64,000 nt of DNA from Actinosynnema sp. ALI-1.44 (GTDB lineage: Bacteria; Actinomycetota; Actinomycetes; Mycobacteriales; Pseudonocardiaceae): positions 186,001 through 250,000 of the forward strand of contig NZ_MTQO01000054.1 of the NCBI RefSeq assembly GCF_001984155.1, written 5' to 3'. Positions 1 to 8,692 of the stretch are shown piece after piece. Numbering within the stretch: the first letter of the stretch is position 1; each line of letters begins with the position of its first letter. The notes under the pieces are model-generated. The model saw nothing but the letters and a program-made list of their open reading frames with translations. It searched no databases and was not told the origin of the DNA. The translations under genes and the position numbers were made by a program.

Positions 1-2106
1 CACGAGGGACGCGGCAGCGCCGTGACCGACCTGGCCGAACAGCTGTGGTACCCGCTGTGGAACTCCGGGATCGGCCTTGACCACTCGGTGCGCACCGTCG
101 GCGAGGCGCTGGACGTCGCCACGAGCGACCTGCGGACCGCGGCGGGCCTGCTCGACGCCCGGTTCATCGCCGGTGACCAGCGGGTCGCGGAGCGGCTGGC
201 GACCTCCGCGCGTGACCGGTGGCGGGCGACGGCGCGCAAACGCGTCCCCGCCATGGCCGAGGACGCGCGGCTGCGCTGGCGGCGCAGCGGGGAAGTGGCC
301 CATTGGGTCGAACCGGATCTCAAACACGGCCGCGGTGGCCTGCGGGACGTCGGCCTGTTGCGGGCGTTGGCCGTGGCGCAGCTGACCGACCGGCCGAGTG
401 AGGAAGTCCACCAGGCGCAAAGGCTCCTGTTGGACGTGCGGACCGAGTTCCGCCGTGTCGTGCGGCGTCCCAACGACGTCCTACGCGCCCAGGACGCCGA
501 CGAAGTCGCAGCGGCGTTGGACAGGGGTGACCGATTCGATCTCGCGCGGGCGCTGTCGGGAGCCGGCCGGGCAGTGGCGTACGCGCTCGACGTCGCCTTG
601 CGCGGAGTCGTGCCCGACGGCCCGCGCCGCGTGCTGGGCAGGCTCCGGCGTGGGCCGGAACGCCGACCGCTCGACGAAGGCGTTGTGCTGCACGGCAACG
701 AAGTGACCCTGGCGAGGGACGCCGAACCCCACCGCGACCCCGCCTTGTTGCTCCGGGTGGCCGCGGCCGCCGCTCGCACCGGCAACCAGATCTCCCCGGC
801 GACGTTGCAACGCCTCGCCGAGTCAGCGCCGGAACCCCGTACACCGTGGCCCGTGCACACTCGCGACGAGCTGATCGCGTTGCTGGGCGCGGGAGAAGGC
901 CTCATCGACGTCATCGAGGCGTTGGACCGCACGGGGTTGTGGGCACGACTGTTCCCGGAGTGGGGAGCTGTCCGTGACCTGCCGCCCAGGGACGCGGCGC
1001 ACAAGTGGACGGTCGACCGGCACCTCGTGCAGACCACCGCGTACGCCGGCCGGATGGTCACCAGGGTGGCACGGCCGGACCTGCTGCTGCTCGGCGCGCT
1101 GCTGCACGACATCGGCAAAGGCAGACGCGCGGACCACTCGGAAGTCGGTGCGGCACTGGCGACCCAGGTCGGCGAGCGGCTCGGCTTGTCCAAACAGGAC
1201 GTCGACACGCTGTCGGCGGCGGTCCGCCACCACCTGCTCCTGCCGGACACCGCGACCAGGCGCGACGTCACCGACGAGGCCACGGTCGTGCGGGTCGCCG
1301 AAACCCTCGGTGGCGACCCGGTACTGCTGGAACTGCTGCACGCGCTGGCGGAAGCGGACGCGCTGGCGACCGGGCCGGGCGTGTGGACCGAGTGGAAGGC
1401 GGCGCTGATCGGCGAGCTCGTCGTCAACAGCCGTCGTGCGATGGCAGGGGAACCGATCGCCCGGCCGGAGCCACTGGCTTCACCGCACCGGGTGCGTGCC
1501 GAAGCCGTTGCCGCGTCAGGCAAACACGACGTCGAGATCGAGTCGTCCGGCCGGGTCGCGACCGTGACGGTCTTCGCGCCGAACCGGCCGGGGCTGCTGT
1601 CCCGGGCCGCTGGCGTGCTCGCGTTGAACTCGTTGGAAGTGCACGCGGCGAGCGTTGACTCGTACGCGGGCATCGCCGTGCTGATGTTCACGGCGTCGCC
1701 GCGGTTCGGTTCGTTGCCGAACGCGTCGTTGCTGCGTGAGCAAATGGGGCTCGCGTTGGCGGGCAAGTTGCCGTTGGCCGAGCGGTTGACGGCCAAAGAG
1801 CGCGACTATGGCGGACGACCGGAAGACGCACCCGAGCCACGAGTGCTCTGGTTCGACGACGAAGCGGGCAAGGACTACCCAGGTGCTGTCGTGCTCGAAC
1901 TGCGCGCGGCGGACCGCATCGGCCTGCTGTACCGCGTCGCCGAGGCGTTGGAACGGTGTGGCGCCGACGTACAGTGGGCTCGTGCGGCCACACTGGGCGC
2001 CACGGCTGTCGACTCGTTCTGCGTCCAAGCGGCCGACGGCGGCGCCCTGAGCCCCGACAGCCGAGACCGGCTCGCCGAAGCCGTCCACACGGCGGCCGTC
2101 ACCTGA
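1..2106 (+). CDS. glnD: [Protein-PII] uridylyltransferase / uridylyl-removing enzyme, 5' truncated by window edge
   Basis: The reading frame is open from base 1, so the gene begins upstream and lacks its start and the N-terminal G-D-x-D nucleotidyltransferase motif here. What remains starts in the late nucleotidyltransferase domain (SGIGLDHSVRT). It continues through an HD domain with HDIGKG near base 1105 and two C-terminal ACT domains, near bases 1555-1710 and 1885-2050. This is the GlnD architecture. GlnD uridylylates or adenylylates PII and reverses that reaction, signalling nitrogen status. It sits just upstream of ffh, as in the actinobacterial amtB-glnB-glnD-ffh order, although a short minus-strand cluster intervenes. 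Identification is secure; only the start is missing. Confidence 0.95.
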   Translation, partial: HEGRGSAVTDLAEQLWYPLWNSGIGLDHSVRTVGEALDVATSDLRTAAGLLDARFIAGDQRVAERLATSARDRWRATARKRVPAMAEDARLRWRRSGEVAHWVEPDLKHGRGGLRDVGLLRALAVAQLTDRPSEEVHQAQRLLLDVRTEFRRVVRRPNDVLRAQDADEVAAALDRGDRFDLARALSGAGRAVAYALDVALRGVVPDGPRRVLGRLRRGPERRPLDEGVVLHGNEVTLARDAEPHRDPALLLRVAAAAARTGNQISPATLQRLAESAPEPRTPWPVHTRDELIALLGAGEGLIDVIEALDRTGLWARLFPEWGAVRDLPPRDAAHKWTVDRHLVQTTAYAGRMVTRVARPDLLLLGALLHDIGKGRRADHSEVGAALATQVGERLGLSKQDVDTLSAAVRHHLLLPDTATRRDVTDEATVVRVAETLGGDPVLLELLHALAEADALATGPGVWTEWKAALIGELVVNSRRAMAGEPIARPEPLASPHRVRAEAVAASGKHDVEIESSGRVATVTVFAPNRPGLLSRAAGVLALNSLEVHAASVDSYAGIAVLMFTASPRFGSLPNASLLREQMGLALAGKLPLAERLTAKERDYGGRPEDAPEPRVLWFDDEAGKDYPGAVVLELRAADRIGLLYRVAEALERCGADVQWARAATLGATAVDSFCVQAADGGALSPDSRDRLAEAVHTAAVT

Positions 2107-2301
2107 TCCCACTCACCCCGCCTGAGTAGTCCTACCCAGCGCGATACGGGGGCCTTCACGCTGCCGGTAAGCCCAGCTCAGCGGCAGTCTTAGGGCTGTC
2201 ACGAGGAGGCGCGCGAGCGCGAGGGGACGCGGTGCAGGAGGGAGATCGCCCGGGCGGGGGCCGGGCGGTTGCCGCGATAGCGGGGTGCTTGCTCGGACCG
2301 T

Positions 2302-2349
2302 GAACCGCCCGGCGGGGCCCATCGAGGGGTAGGGCCTACCGGGCGGTTC
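2302..2349. terminator. Bidirectional hairpin terminator between convergent genes
   Basis: An 11-bp perfect inverted repeat (gaaccgcccgg at 2302-2312, ccgggcggttc at 2339-2349) encloses a smaller ggccc/gggcc stem. It lies between the 3' end of glnD on the plus strand and the 3' end of the minus-strand remnant. There is no U-tract, which is common for actinobacterial terminators. Bases 2107-2301 hold no gene I can support. Confidence 0.65.
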
Positions 2350-2354
2350 TCACA

Positions 2355-2643
2355 CTAGTACTGGCCCTCCGGCAGCCGGTCCCACACGACCTTGAGCCAC
2401 TTGCGGACGTCCCCGCACGGGTCCTTCGAGCCGCCCGCGTTCATCTGGGCCTGCAGGTACTTGTTCCGGTTCGCCGCGACGACCAGCACACAGGACCGTC
2501 GTCGAAGCTCAGCTTGGACGTCGTGTTGCCCTCGAAGTCGTCGGTCTGGGTGCCCTTGGGGGTACCGCCGCTGGCGAGGTTGGCACCGCCGGACAGCGTT
2601 CCCGTCAACGCCCACTGGCACGCGGTCGGCTTGCGCTTGGGAA
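2355..2643 (-). pseudogene. DUF3558-like lipoprotein remnant, truncated and frameshifted
   Basis: Two minus-strand frames join into one protein-like tail. The first part carries PTACQW and runs to FDDG; the second continues as CVLVVAANRNKYL and ends with DPCGDVRKWLKVVWDRL. The CxW, C and DPC pattern resembles the C-terminal half of DUF3558 lipoproteins. The join lies near base 2499, where one base is missing (gacgacgg then tcctgt). There is no start codon or signal peptide after the preceding gene's stop at 2644, so the N-terminal half is also gone. It may be a decayed gene, or a sequencing error in an already truncated gene. The family call is by pattern only. Confidence 0.5.
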
Positions 2644-3114
2644 TCAGCGAACGATCATGAACAGCTGGTCGGACGGGTCGACCTTGGCGTTGAGCCGCAC
2701 ACCCGCCTCCAGGCCGTCCTCGTACGAGCACCGCACGGTCGCCTCGAACGGCTCGAACCCCTCGCCGCTGAGCCGCAGCCGCAGTTCCAGCGCCACCATC
2801 CCGTCGAGGTCGGTGTGGTCGGACGAGAGGATCTCGGCGACCGCGGGCACCCCGGCCCGGTCGAGACGTCGTTGGTCGACGGCCGCCGTGCTGGCCGTCC
2901 GCCAGACGAGCAGCCCGAGCGGGATCATGATGAGCGTCACGACGACGTTGACGATCACGGCGACCGTGCGGTCCTCGTCGGGGACCGGGACGAACACGAG
3001 TATCGCCGGGCCGGCCAGCCACACGAACAACGCCAGGAAGTACAGCACGCCCCGGCCGACGGGCCCGGTCCGGCGACCGAGCCTTGACGACGACTCCTGT
3101 GCGTACCGGGGCAT
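2644..3114 (-). CDS. Two-TM membrane protein of unknown function
   Basis: This encodes 156 residues starting MPRYAQESSS. Two hydrophobic helices follow one another (about residues 22-42 and 50-70), with a soluble C-terminal domain of about 85 residues rich in beta-strand-like alternation (LELRLRLSGEG). The size and topology recall DUF3592-like small membrane proteins, but I see no decisive motif. Its ATG overlaps the stop codon of the upstream exonuclease gene (TGATG), so the two are translationally coupled. The function is not known; it may simply travel with the exonuclease. Confidence 0.7.
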   Translation of the reverse strand: MPRYAQESSSRLGRRTGPVGRGVLYFLALFVWLAGPAILVFVPVPDEDRTVAVIVNVVVTLIMIPLGLLVWRTASTAAVDQRRLDRAGVPAVAEILSSDHTDLDGMVALELRLRLSGEGFEPFEATVRCSYEDGLEAGVRLNAKVDPSDQLFMIVR

Positions 3115-3701
3115 CAGGGCCTCGCCGTCATCAGGTTCGCGAACATCTCGCCCTGCTCGATCGCGTCGTCCAGCGCGTTGTGGGTGTGCCTGCGCTTGGA
3201 CAGCAGGTGTTTGGGCATCGTGCCCTTGGCGACCCCGCTGATCGGACGGTCCCAGCGCGCCGCGAAGTGCGTCTTCATGTCCAGGCACCGGGAGTGGCCG
3301 AACGGGCTCACTCCGGTGAAGCGGATCGCGTACCAGTACGTGAACATCCAGTCGAAGCTCGCCGGGTACGCGGTGAACACGGCCGACGCACCGCCGGACA
3401 CCTCCCGTACCCACTGCGAGAAGTCCCGCATCGCCTCGGCCGGGTCGGTGCCGTCGACAGCCAGGCGGTCGCGGTCCAGCCCGCTGACCGCGAGTGCCTC
3501 CGGCACGAAGTCGTCACTGATCGGCTTGAGCTCCCGGTAGAACGTCCGGGCCTGCGGATCCTCGGCGGTGAACACCCCGCCGTCGTGCCGCCCGGCCACG
3601 CAGGCGCCGAGCGAGATCATCGAGTACGGACCGGGGATCGGGCCGTCGGCCTCGACGTCCACCGAGATGTAGATACTGGCCTTTGCCACCCGCACATCCA
3701 A
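3114..3701 (-). CDS. DnaQ/RNase T-like DEDDh 3'-5' exonuclease
   Basis: This 195-residue protein carries the DEDDh exonuclease signature. Motif I is near the N-terminus (ISVDVEADG), motif II lies around ASFDWMF, and motif III is the C-terminal HNALDDAIEQ (HxAxxD). These acidic residues bind two metal ions for 3'-5' hydrolysis of DNA or RNA. It is shorter than the DNA polymerase epsilon subunit and has no fused domain, so it is probably a stand-alone nuclease. It is transcribed divergently from ffh across about 50 bp and overlaps the next membrane-protein gene by one base. The substrate cannot be inferred. Confidence 0.85.
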   Translation of the reverse strand: MDVRVAKASIYISVDVEADGPIPGPYSMISLGACVAGRHDGGVFTAEDPQARTFYRELKPISDDFVPEALAVSGLDRDRLAVDGTDPAEAMRDFSQWVREVSGGASAVFTAYPASFDWMFTYWYAIRFTGVSPFGHSRCLDMKTHFAARWDRPISGVAKGTMPKHLLSKRRHTHNALDDAIEQGEMFANLMTARP

Positions 3702-3752
3702 CCGCGACTACCCTGGTGGTGATACCCACGACTTCGCCTGGGAGTGCTGTCC

Positions 3753-5297
3753 GTGTTCGACACCCTTTCCGACCGGCTCACATCGGTCCTGCAGAACCTG
3801 CGTTCCAAAGGGCGACTGACAGACGCGGACATCGACTCCACCGCGCGCGAGATCCGCATCGCGCTGCTGGAGGCCGACGTCGCGCTGCCGGTCGTGCGCG
3901 CCTTCATCGCGCAGATCAAGGAGCGGGCCAAGGGCGCCGAGGTCTCCGCGGCGCTGAACCCGGCCCAGCAGGTCGTCAAGATCGTCAACGAGGAGCTCAT
4001 CGCGATCCTCGGCGGCGAGACCCGCAGGCTGAACTTCGCCAAGCACCCGCCGACCGTGATCATGCTCGCCGGTCTGCAGGGTTCCGGTAAGACCACCCTG
4101 GCGGGAAAGCTCGCCCGCTGGCTGCGGGAGCAGAGCCACGCGCCGCTGCTGGTCGCGTGTGACCTCCAGCGACCCAACGCGGTCACCCAGTTGCAGGTCG
4201 TCGGCGAGCGCGCCGGGGTCCAGGTGTACGCCCCCGAGCCCGGCAACGGCGTCGGCGATCCGGTGGACGTGGCCCGCCGCGCGATCGAAGAGGCCAAGCG
4301 CGCCCAGCACGACGTGGTCATCGTGGACACCGCCGGCCGTCTCGGTGTCGACGAGGAGCTGATGAAGCAGGCCGCGGACATCCGTGACGCGGTCCAACCG
4401 GACGAGACCCTGTTCGTGGTCGACGCCATGATCGGTCAGGACGCGGTGTCCACGGCCGAGGCGTTCCGCGACGGCGTCGGCTTCACCGGTGTCGTGCTCA
4501 CCAAGCTCGACGGCGACGCCCGCGGTGGTGCCGCGCTGTCGGTCCGGCACGTCACCGGTCAGCCGATCATGTTCGCGTCCAACGGCGAGAAGCTCGAGGA
4601 CTTCGACGCCTTCCACCCGGACCGGATGGCCAGCCGCATCCTGGGCATGGGTGACGTGCTGTCGCTGATCGAGTCGGCCACGAAGGTCTTCGACGAGCAG
4701 CAGGCCCAGGAAGCGGCCGAGAAGCTGACCGCGGGCCAGCTGACGCTGGAGGACTTCCTCGAGCAGATGCTCCAGGTGCGCAAGATGGGGCCGATCGGCA
4801 ACCTGCTCGGCATGCTGCCCGGCGGCGCGCAGATGAAGGAAGCCGCGGCCAACATCGACGACAAGCACCTCGACCGGCTGCAGGCGATCATCCGCGGCAT
4901 GACCCCGGCCGAGCGAGCGGACCCCAAGATCATCAACGCCTCCCGCCGGGCCCGGATCGCCACCGGCTCCGGAGTGCGGGTGGCCGAGGTCAACGACCTG
5001 GTCAACCGCTTCTTCGAAGCCCGCAAGATGATGCAGCAGATGGCGGGCCGCTTCGGCTTCGGCGGAGGCGGCGGGATGAGCCGCAAGGCCAAGAAGGACG
5101 CGCGCAAGAAGGGCCGCAAGGTCAAGGGCAAGGGCAACCTGCCCGCGCTGCCCGGCTTCCCCGCCGGCGCCGCCCCCGACCTCTCGCACATGCCGCCCGG
5201 TCTCAACCAGCTGCCGCCCGGCCTGGCGGGCCTGGACCAGCTCCCGCCCGGGTTCGACCCGTCCAAGCTGAAGTTCCCGAAGAAGAAGGGCAAGTGA
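3753..5297 (+). CDS. ffh: Signal recognition particle protein Ffh (SRP54)
   Basis: Ffh binds signal peptides of membrane and secreted proteins, pairs with 4.5S RNA, and delivers ribosomes to FtsY. The 514 residues contain the N domain, the GTPase domain with G1 loop LQGSGKTT (about residues 108-115), DTAGR and TKLDGDARGG, then the M domain from about residue 320. The GTG at 3753 gives the canonical FDTLSDRLT start and sits 8 bases after GGGAG; a GTG at 3744 overlaps that site. The tail is unusually long, lysine-rich and then proline-rich, with three PPGL/PPGF repeats before the final KFPKKKGK. The stop overlaps the next start by four bases (GTGA). Confidence 0.97.
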   Translation: MFDTLSDRLTSVLQNLRSKGRLTDADIDSTAREIRIALLEADVALPVVRAFIAQIKERAKGAEVSAALNPAQQVVKIVNEELIAILGGETRRLNFAKHPPTVIMLAGLQGSGKTTLAGKLARWLREQSHAPLLVACDLQRPNAVTQLQVVGERAGVQVYAPEPGNGVGDPVDVARRAIEEAKRAQHDVVIVDTAGRLGVDEELMKQAADIRDAVQPDETLFVVDAMIGQDAVSTAEAFRDGVGFTGVVLTKLDGDARGGAALSVRHVTGQPIMFASNGEKLEDFDAFHPDRMASRILGMGDVLSLIESATKVFDEQQAQEAAEKLTAGQLTLEDFLEQMLQVRKMGPIGNLLGMLPGGAQMKEAAANIDDKHLDRLQAIIRGMTPAERADPKIINASRRARIATGSGVRVAEVNDLVNRFFEARKMMQQMAGRFGFGGGGGMSRKAKKDARKKGRKVKGKGNLPALPGFPAGAAPDLSHMPPGLNQLPPGLAGLDQLPPGFDPSKLKFPKKKGK

Positions 5298-6367
5298 CCG
5301 CGCTGCACCTGCGGGGAGTCGTGCTCCCCGGCGACGAGGTCCGCGACGTCTGGGTGGTCAACGGCCGGATCCGGTTCACCCCGGTGCCGAACGCGGAAAC
5401 CGTCGTCGACGGCGGCTTCCTGGTGCCGGGCCTGGTGGACGCGCACTGCCACATCGGGATCTCGCCGTCGGGCAACCCGACGCTGGAGGAAGCGGCCGAG
5501 CAGGCGGAGACGGACCGGGACACCGGCGCGTTGCTGGTGCGCGACTGCGGCGTGCCGATCGACACGACGCCGTTGCAGGAGCGCCTCGATCTGCCGAGGA
5601 TCGTGCGTGCGGGCAGGCACATCACCAGGCCCAAGCGCTACATCCGGTACCTGGGCGTGGAACTGGAAGACCCGGAGCAGTTGCCTGAGGCGGTCGCCGA
5701 GCAGGCCGCGTACGGCGACGGCTGGGTGAAGCTGGTCGGCGACTGGATCGACCGCTCGGTCGGCGATCTGGCGCCGCTGTGGCCGGACGACGTGCTGGCC
5801 AAGGCCATCGCGGTGGCGCACCAGGCAGGGGCGCGGGTGACCGCGCACGTGTTCGGCGAGGACGCCATCCCCGGCCTGCTCGCGGCCGGGATCGACTGCG
5901 TCGAGCACGGCACCGGCCTGACCGCCGACACCGTCGCCACCATGGCGGAGGCAGGCACCGCGCTCGTGCCGACGCTGATCAACATCGACACGTTCCCCGA
6001 ACTCGCCGCGAGCGCCACGAAGTTCCCGGCATACGCGGCGCACATGCTCCGCCTGCACGCGTCGGTACGCGAGACCGTCCGGATGGCCATCGACGCGGGC
6101 GTGCCTGTGTACGCCGGAACGGACGCGGGTGGCGGAATCGCGCACGGCCGTCTGGTGGACGAGATAGAAGCCTTGCACGGCGCGGGAATGAGCCGGACGG
6201 ACGCGTTGGCAGCCGGGTCGTGGGCAGCGCGTGGCTGGTTGGGCTATTCGGGTATCGAAGACGGCTCGGCGGCTGACATCGTCGCCTACTCGGCGGATCC
6301 GCGAACCGACCTCAGCGTGCTGCGATCACCCAGTCGGATTGTCTTGCGTGGTCGGATCGTGCGGTGA
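5294..6367 (+). CDS. Metal-dependent amidohydrolase (imidazolonepropionase-like)
   Basis: The 357-residue protein has the amidohydrolase TIM-barrel signature. The HxH is in VDAHCHIG, a lysine candidate for carboxylation is in WVKLVGDW, and the later metal histidines are in TAHVFG and EHGTG. The catalytic aspartate is in YAGTDAGG. The N-terminal and C-terminal beta-sandwich segments (LRGVVLPGDEV, IVLRGRIVR) are also present. Members hydrolyse cyclic amides, dipeptides or related substrates, and the substrate here is not predictable. It starts at a GTG overlapping the ffh stop by four bases, so it is co-transcribed with ffh. Confidence 0.85.
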   Translation: MTALHLRGVVLPGDEVRDVWVVNGRIRFTPVPNAETVVDGGFLVPGLVDAHCHIGISPSGNPTLEEAAEQAETDRDTGALLVRDCGVPIDTTPLQERLDLPRIVRAGRHITRPKRYIRYLGVELEDPEQLPEAVAEQAAYGDGWVKLVGDWIDRSVGDLAPLWPDDVLAKAIAVAHQAGARVTAHVFGEDAIPGLLAAGIDCVEHGTGLTADTVATMAEAGTALVPTLINIDTFPELAASATKFPAYAAHMLRLHASVRETVRMAIDAGVPVYAGTDAGGGIAHGRLVDEIEALHGAGMSRTDALAAGSWAARGWLGYSGIEDGSAADIVAYSADPRTDLSVLRSPSRIVLRGRIVR

Positions 6368-6394
6368 CACGCCGAATCGCTCGGTGACACGCCG
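6362..6394 (+). repeat. Two copies of a 13-bp direct repeat
   Basis: cggtgacacgccg occurs at 6362-6374 and again at 6382-6394, a 20-base period. The first copy overlaps the stop codon of the amidohydrolase gene. A related tgacacgccgaa occurs at the hrpA stop codon near 63757, which suggests a dispersed genomic motif. Confidence 0.6.
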
Positions 6395-6416
6395 GGAACC
6401 GCCGTAGTCTGCCAAA

Positions 6417-6442
6417 CAGGCCGCGCACCCGGGTGCGGCCTG
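6417..6442 (+). promoter_or_regulatory. Hairpin just upstream of the CPBP gene
   Basis: caggccgcgcaccc pairs with gggtgcggcctg with a two-base bulge and almost no loop. It could be the terminator of the ffh-amidohydrolase unit or a leader hairpin. The AGGA Shine-Dalgarno of the next gene follows 12 bases later. Confidence 0.4.
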
Positions 6443-6465
6443 CTCGCGGCTATCGGAGGACGCCC

Positions 6466-7239
6466 GTGACCCCACCACCCCCACGGGAGCCCGAAACTAT
6501 GGCAGCGGAGCCGTTGGGGGAGCAGCCACCCGTGCGGGCGCCCAGCCACAAATGGGGTATCGGCGCGTTCTTGTTCGTCGAGGCCGTGTTGTTGTGTTCG
6601 GCCGCGTTCATCGCCGCGATCCTGCAACCGAGCACATCGGATCAACGGATCAGAGTGGTGACCATTGTGGTCGGCACGATCCTGCCGACGCTGATCGCCA
6701 CCGGGGTCGCACTGCTGATCACCCGGCTGCGCGGCAACGGCCCGCGGATCGACCTGCGCTGGTCCTACACCAGGGAGGACTTCCGGGTCGGGGTGAAGTT
6801 CGGCCTGATCGGCCTGGTGCTGACCACGATCGCCGGGATGATCTGGATCAAGGTCGTCGGCGAGGGCAACACCACCTCGGCCTTCAGCGCCCTGGTCGAG
6901 TCGCGGTCGCTGCCGGTCATCGCGGCCGTGGTGATGTTCCTGTACGCGACGCTGCTCGGCCCGCTCTGCGAGGAGATCATCTTCCGTGGCCTGCTGTGGG
7001 GCGCGCTCGAACGCCTGCAGTGGGGCCGTTGGGCGGTGCTCGCCCTGAGCACGGCCGTTTTCGCGGTCAGCCACCTCGAACCGCTGCGCACCTCGTTGCT
7101 GATCGTGATCGGCATCCCGATCGGTCTGGCCAGGCTGTTCACCGGCCGCCTCGGTGCCAGCATCATCGCGCACCAGGTGAACAACTCCGTTCCCGCGTTG
7201 CTCGTCCTACTCGTCTCCCTCGGAGTGATGGCCCCCTAG
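6466..7239 (+). CDS. CPBP-family intramembrane metalloprotease (CAAX protease-like)
   Basis: This 257-residue polytopic protein has about seven hydrophobic helices. It carries the three conserved blocks of the ABI/CPBP family: EExxFR in LCEEIIFRGLLWG, an FxxxH block in FAVSHLEP, and HQVNN near the C-terminus. These residues form the intramembrane glutamate/histidine active site of Rce1-like proteases. The GTG at 6466 follows GGAGGA by five bases. The soluble, proline-rich N-terminus is about 35 residues long. The gene abuts pxpA with no gap, so they are co-transcribed. Substrates are unknown. Confidence 0.88.
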   Translation: MTPPPPREPETMAAEPLGEQPPVRAPSHKWGIGAFLFVEAVLLCSAAFIAAILQPSTSDQRIRVVTIVVGTILPTLIATGVALLITRLRGNGPRIDLRWSYTREDFRVGVKFGLIGLVLTTIAGMIWIKVVGEGNTTSAFSALVESRSLPVIAAVVMFLYATLLGPLCEEIIFRGLLWGALERLQWGRWAVLALSTAVFAVSHLEPLRTSLLIVIGIPIGLARLFTGRLGASIIAHQVNNSVPALLVLLVSLGVMAP

Positions 7240-7995
7240 ATGGATCTCAACAGCGATCTCGGTGAAGGTTTCGGAGTCTGGACGCTCGGCGACGACGCTG
7301 CCCTGCTCGGCGTGGTCACGTCGGCGAACGTGGCGTGCGGCTTCCATGCCGGTGACCCGCGCACGATGCGTTCGGTGTGCGAACTGGCGGCGTCGCGCGG
7401 TGTCGCGATCGGCGCACAGGTGTCCTATCGGGACCTGGCCGGGTTCGGCAGGCGGTTCATCGACGCGGACCCCGTGGAACTGGCCGACGACGTGCTCTAC
7501 CAGATCGGCGCCTTGTCGGCCTTCGCCACGGCCGCGGGCGTGCGGGTGGCGTATGTGAAGCCGCATGGAGCGTTGTATAACGCCGTTGTTCACCACGAAG
7601 AGCAAGCGGCGGCGGTCGTCGCCGCGGTCAAGGCATGGGGTGACCTGCCTGTCCTTGGCCTGCCCGGCTCGGCGTTCCTGACCGCCGCGGCCGTCGCCGG
7701 CCTACGAACCGTCGGCGAGGCTTTCGCGGACCGTGGGTACACGCCTGCGGGGACGCTCGTGTCGCGGCGTGAACCGGGTGCGTTGCTCACCGACACGGCA
7801 GCGGTCGTCGAACGTGCGTTGCGGCTGGCGTCGGACCGTCAAATCGTCGCCGTGGACGGGACCGTGGTCGACGCGTCGACCGTCGAGTCGTTGTGCCTGC
7901 ACGGCGACACGCCAGGCGCTGTGCAGCACGCCCAGGCCGTGCGCGCCGCCCTGGAGGACGCCGGAGTCCTCCTCACCCCCTTCTCTCCACCCTGA
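7240..7995 (+). CDS. pxpA: 5-oxoprolinase subunit A (LamB/YcsF family)
   Basis: The 251-residue protein matches the LamB/YcsF family throughout. It has the N-terminal [10 protein letters not shown], then [34 protein letters not shown], and the C-terminal [11 protein letters not shown]. PxpA works with PxpB and PxpC to cleave 5-oxoproline to glutamate with ATP. The ATG directly follows the TAG of the CPBP gene. No pxpB or pxpC is next to it, which is unusual, so the partners must lie elsewhere or the protein acts differently here. Confidence 0.92.
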   Translation: MDLNSDLGEGFGVWTLGDDAALLGVVTSANVACGFHAGDPRTMRSVCELAASRGVAIGAQVSYRDLAGFGRRFIDADPVELADDVLYQIGALSAFATAAGVRVAYVKPHGALYNAVVHHEEQAAAVVAAVKAWGDLPVLGLPGSAFLTAAAVAGLRTVGEAFADRGYTPAGTLVSRREPGALLTDTAAVVERALRLASDRQIVAVDGTVVDASTVESLCLHGDTPGAVQHAQAVRAALEDAGVLLTPFSPP

Positions 7996-8004
7996 TCGTT
8001 GGCA

Positions 8005-8054
8005 ACCAATGTGGCTTTCGTTGCGTTTCGCGGTACCAATGTGGCATTCGTTGC
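8005..8054. repeat. Tandem pair of a 20-bp repeat
   Basis: accaatgtggctttcgttgc at 8005-8024 recurs at 8035-8054 with a single mismatch, one unit every 30 bases. It lies between the pxpA stop and the rpsP leader. It is too short and too few for CRISPR. It may be a regulator site or a dispersed repeat of this genome. Confidence 0.6.
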
Positions 8055-8233
8055 ACGGAGACCGGGGGTGATTGGGAGCGGGGCGGACGCGTCTGGCACA
8101 ATATGTGGCTGTCCGCTGTGGCTGGACCCTCTCACCACGCCATGGCTGCCATTCGGGCCTCGCCCCCGTGTCCCCACGCGGGTCGCAGCGAGTTCCACCC
8201 GTAGCACCAGAACGTCGAGGAGTACCACTACCC

Positions 8234-8692
8234 GTGGCAGTCAAGATCAAGCTGCAGCGTCTCGGAAAGATCCGGTCGCCGTACTACCGCATCATCGTCG
8301 CCGACGCGCGCAGCCGTCGTAGCGGTAAGGCCATCGAGATCATCGGCCGCTACGCCCCGAAAGAGGAGCCGAGCTTCATCGAGGTGAACTCGGAGCGTGC
8401 GCAGTACTGGCTGGGTGTCGGCGCGCAGCCGACCGACCCGGTGCAGCACCTGCTGGAGATCACCGGTGACTGGCAGAAGTTCAAGGGCCTGCCGGGTACC
8501 GAGGGCACGCTGAAGGTCAAGGAGCCCAAGGCCGACAAGGCGGAGCTGTTCGCCGCCGCGCTGGCCGCCGCGGGCGAGGAGCCGATGACCGAGGCGACCA
8601 CGCCGAAGAAGAAGAGCGGCAAGAAGTCCGAGGCCAAGGCTGACGAGGCCAAGGCGGACGACGCCGCCGCAGCCAAATCGGAAGACGCGTGA
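8234..8692 (+). CDS. rpsP: 30S ribosomal protein S16
   Basis: The N-terminal 85 residues are classic S16 ([39 protein letters not shown]). The C-terminal tail of about 60 residues is rich in Lys, Ala, Glu and Asp, as in actinobacteria. S16 stabilises the 5' domain of 16S rRNA during 30S assembly. The GTG start at 8234 is preceded by GAGGAG with 11 bases spacing. The 240 bases upstream have no gene; cacaat at 8097-8102 is a possible -10 element. The stop overlaps the khpA start (GTGA), the first link of the rpsP-khpA-rimM-trmD operon. Confidence 0.97.
   Translation: MAVKIKLQRLGKIRSPYYRIIVADARSRRSGKAIEIIGRYAPKEEPSFIEVNSERAQYWLGVGAQPTDPVQHLLEITGDWQKFKGLPGTEGTLKVKEPKADKAELFAAALAAAGEEPMTEATTPKKKSGKKSEAKADEAKADDAAAAKSEDA

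Noticed and set aside
4559-6178. Antisense open frame across ffh and the amidohydrolase
   Set aside because: Composition and overlap with two conserved genes show it is not real.
8005-8054. CRISPR array
   Set aside because: Only two 20-bp units with a 10-base gap and no cas genes.
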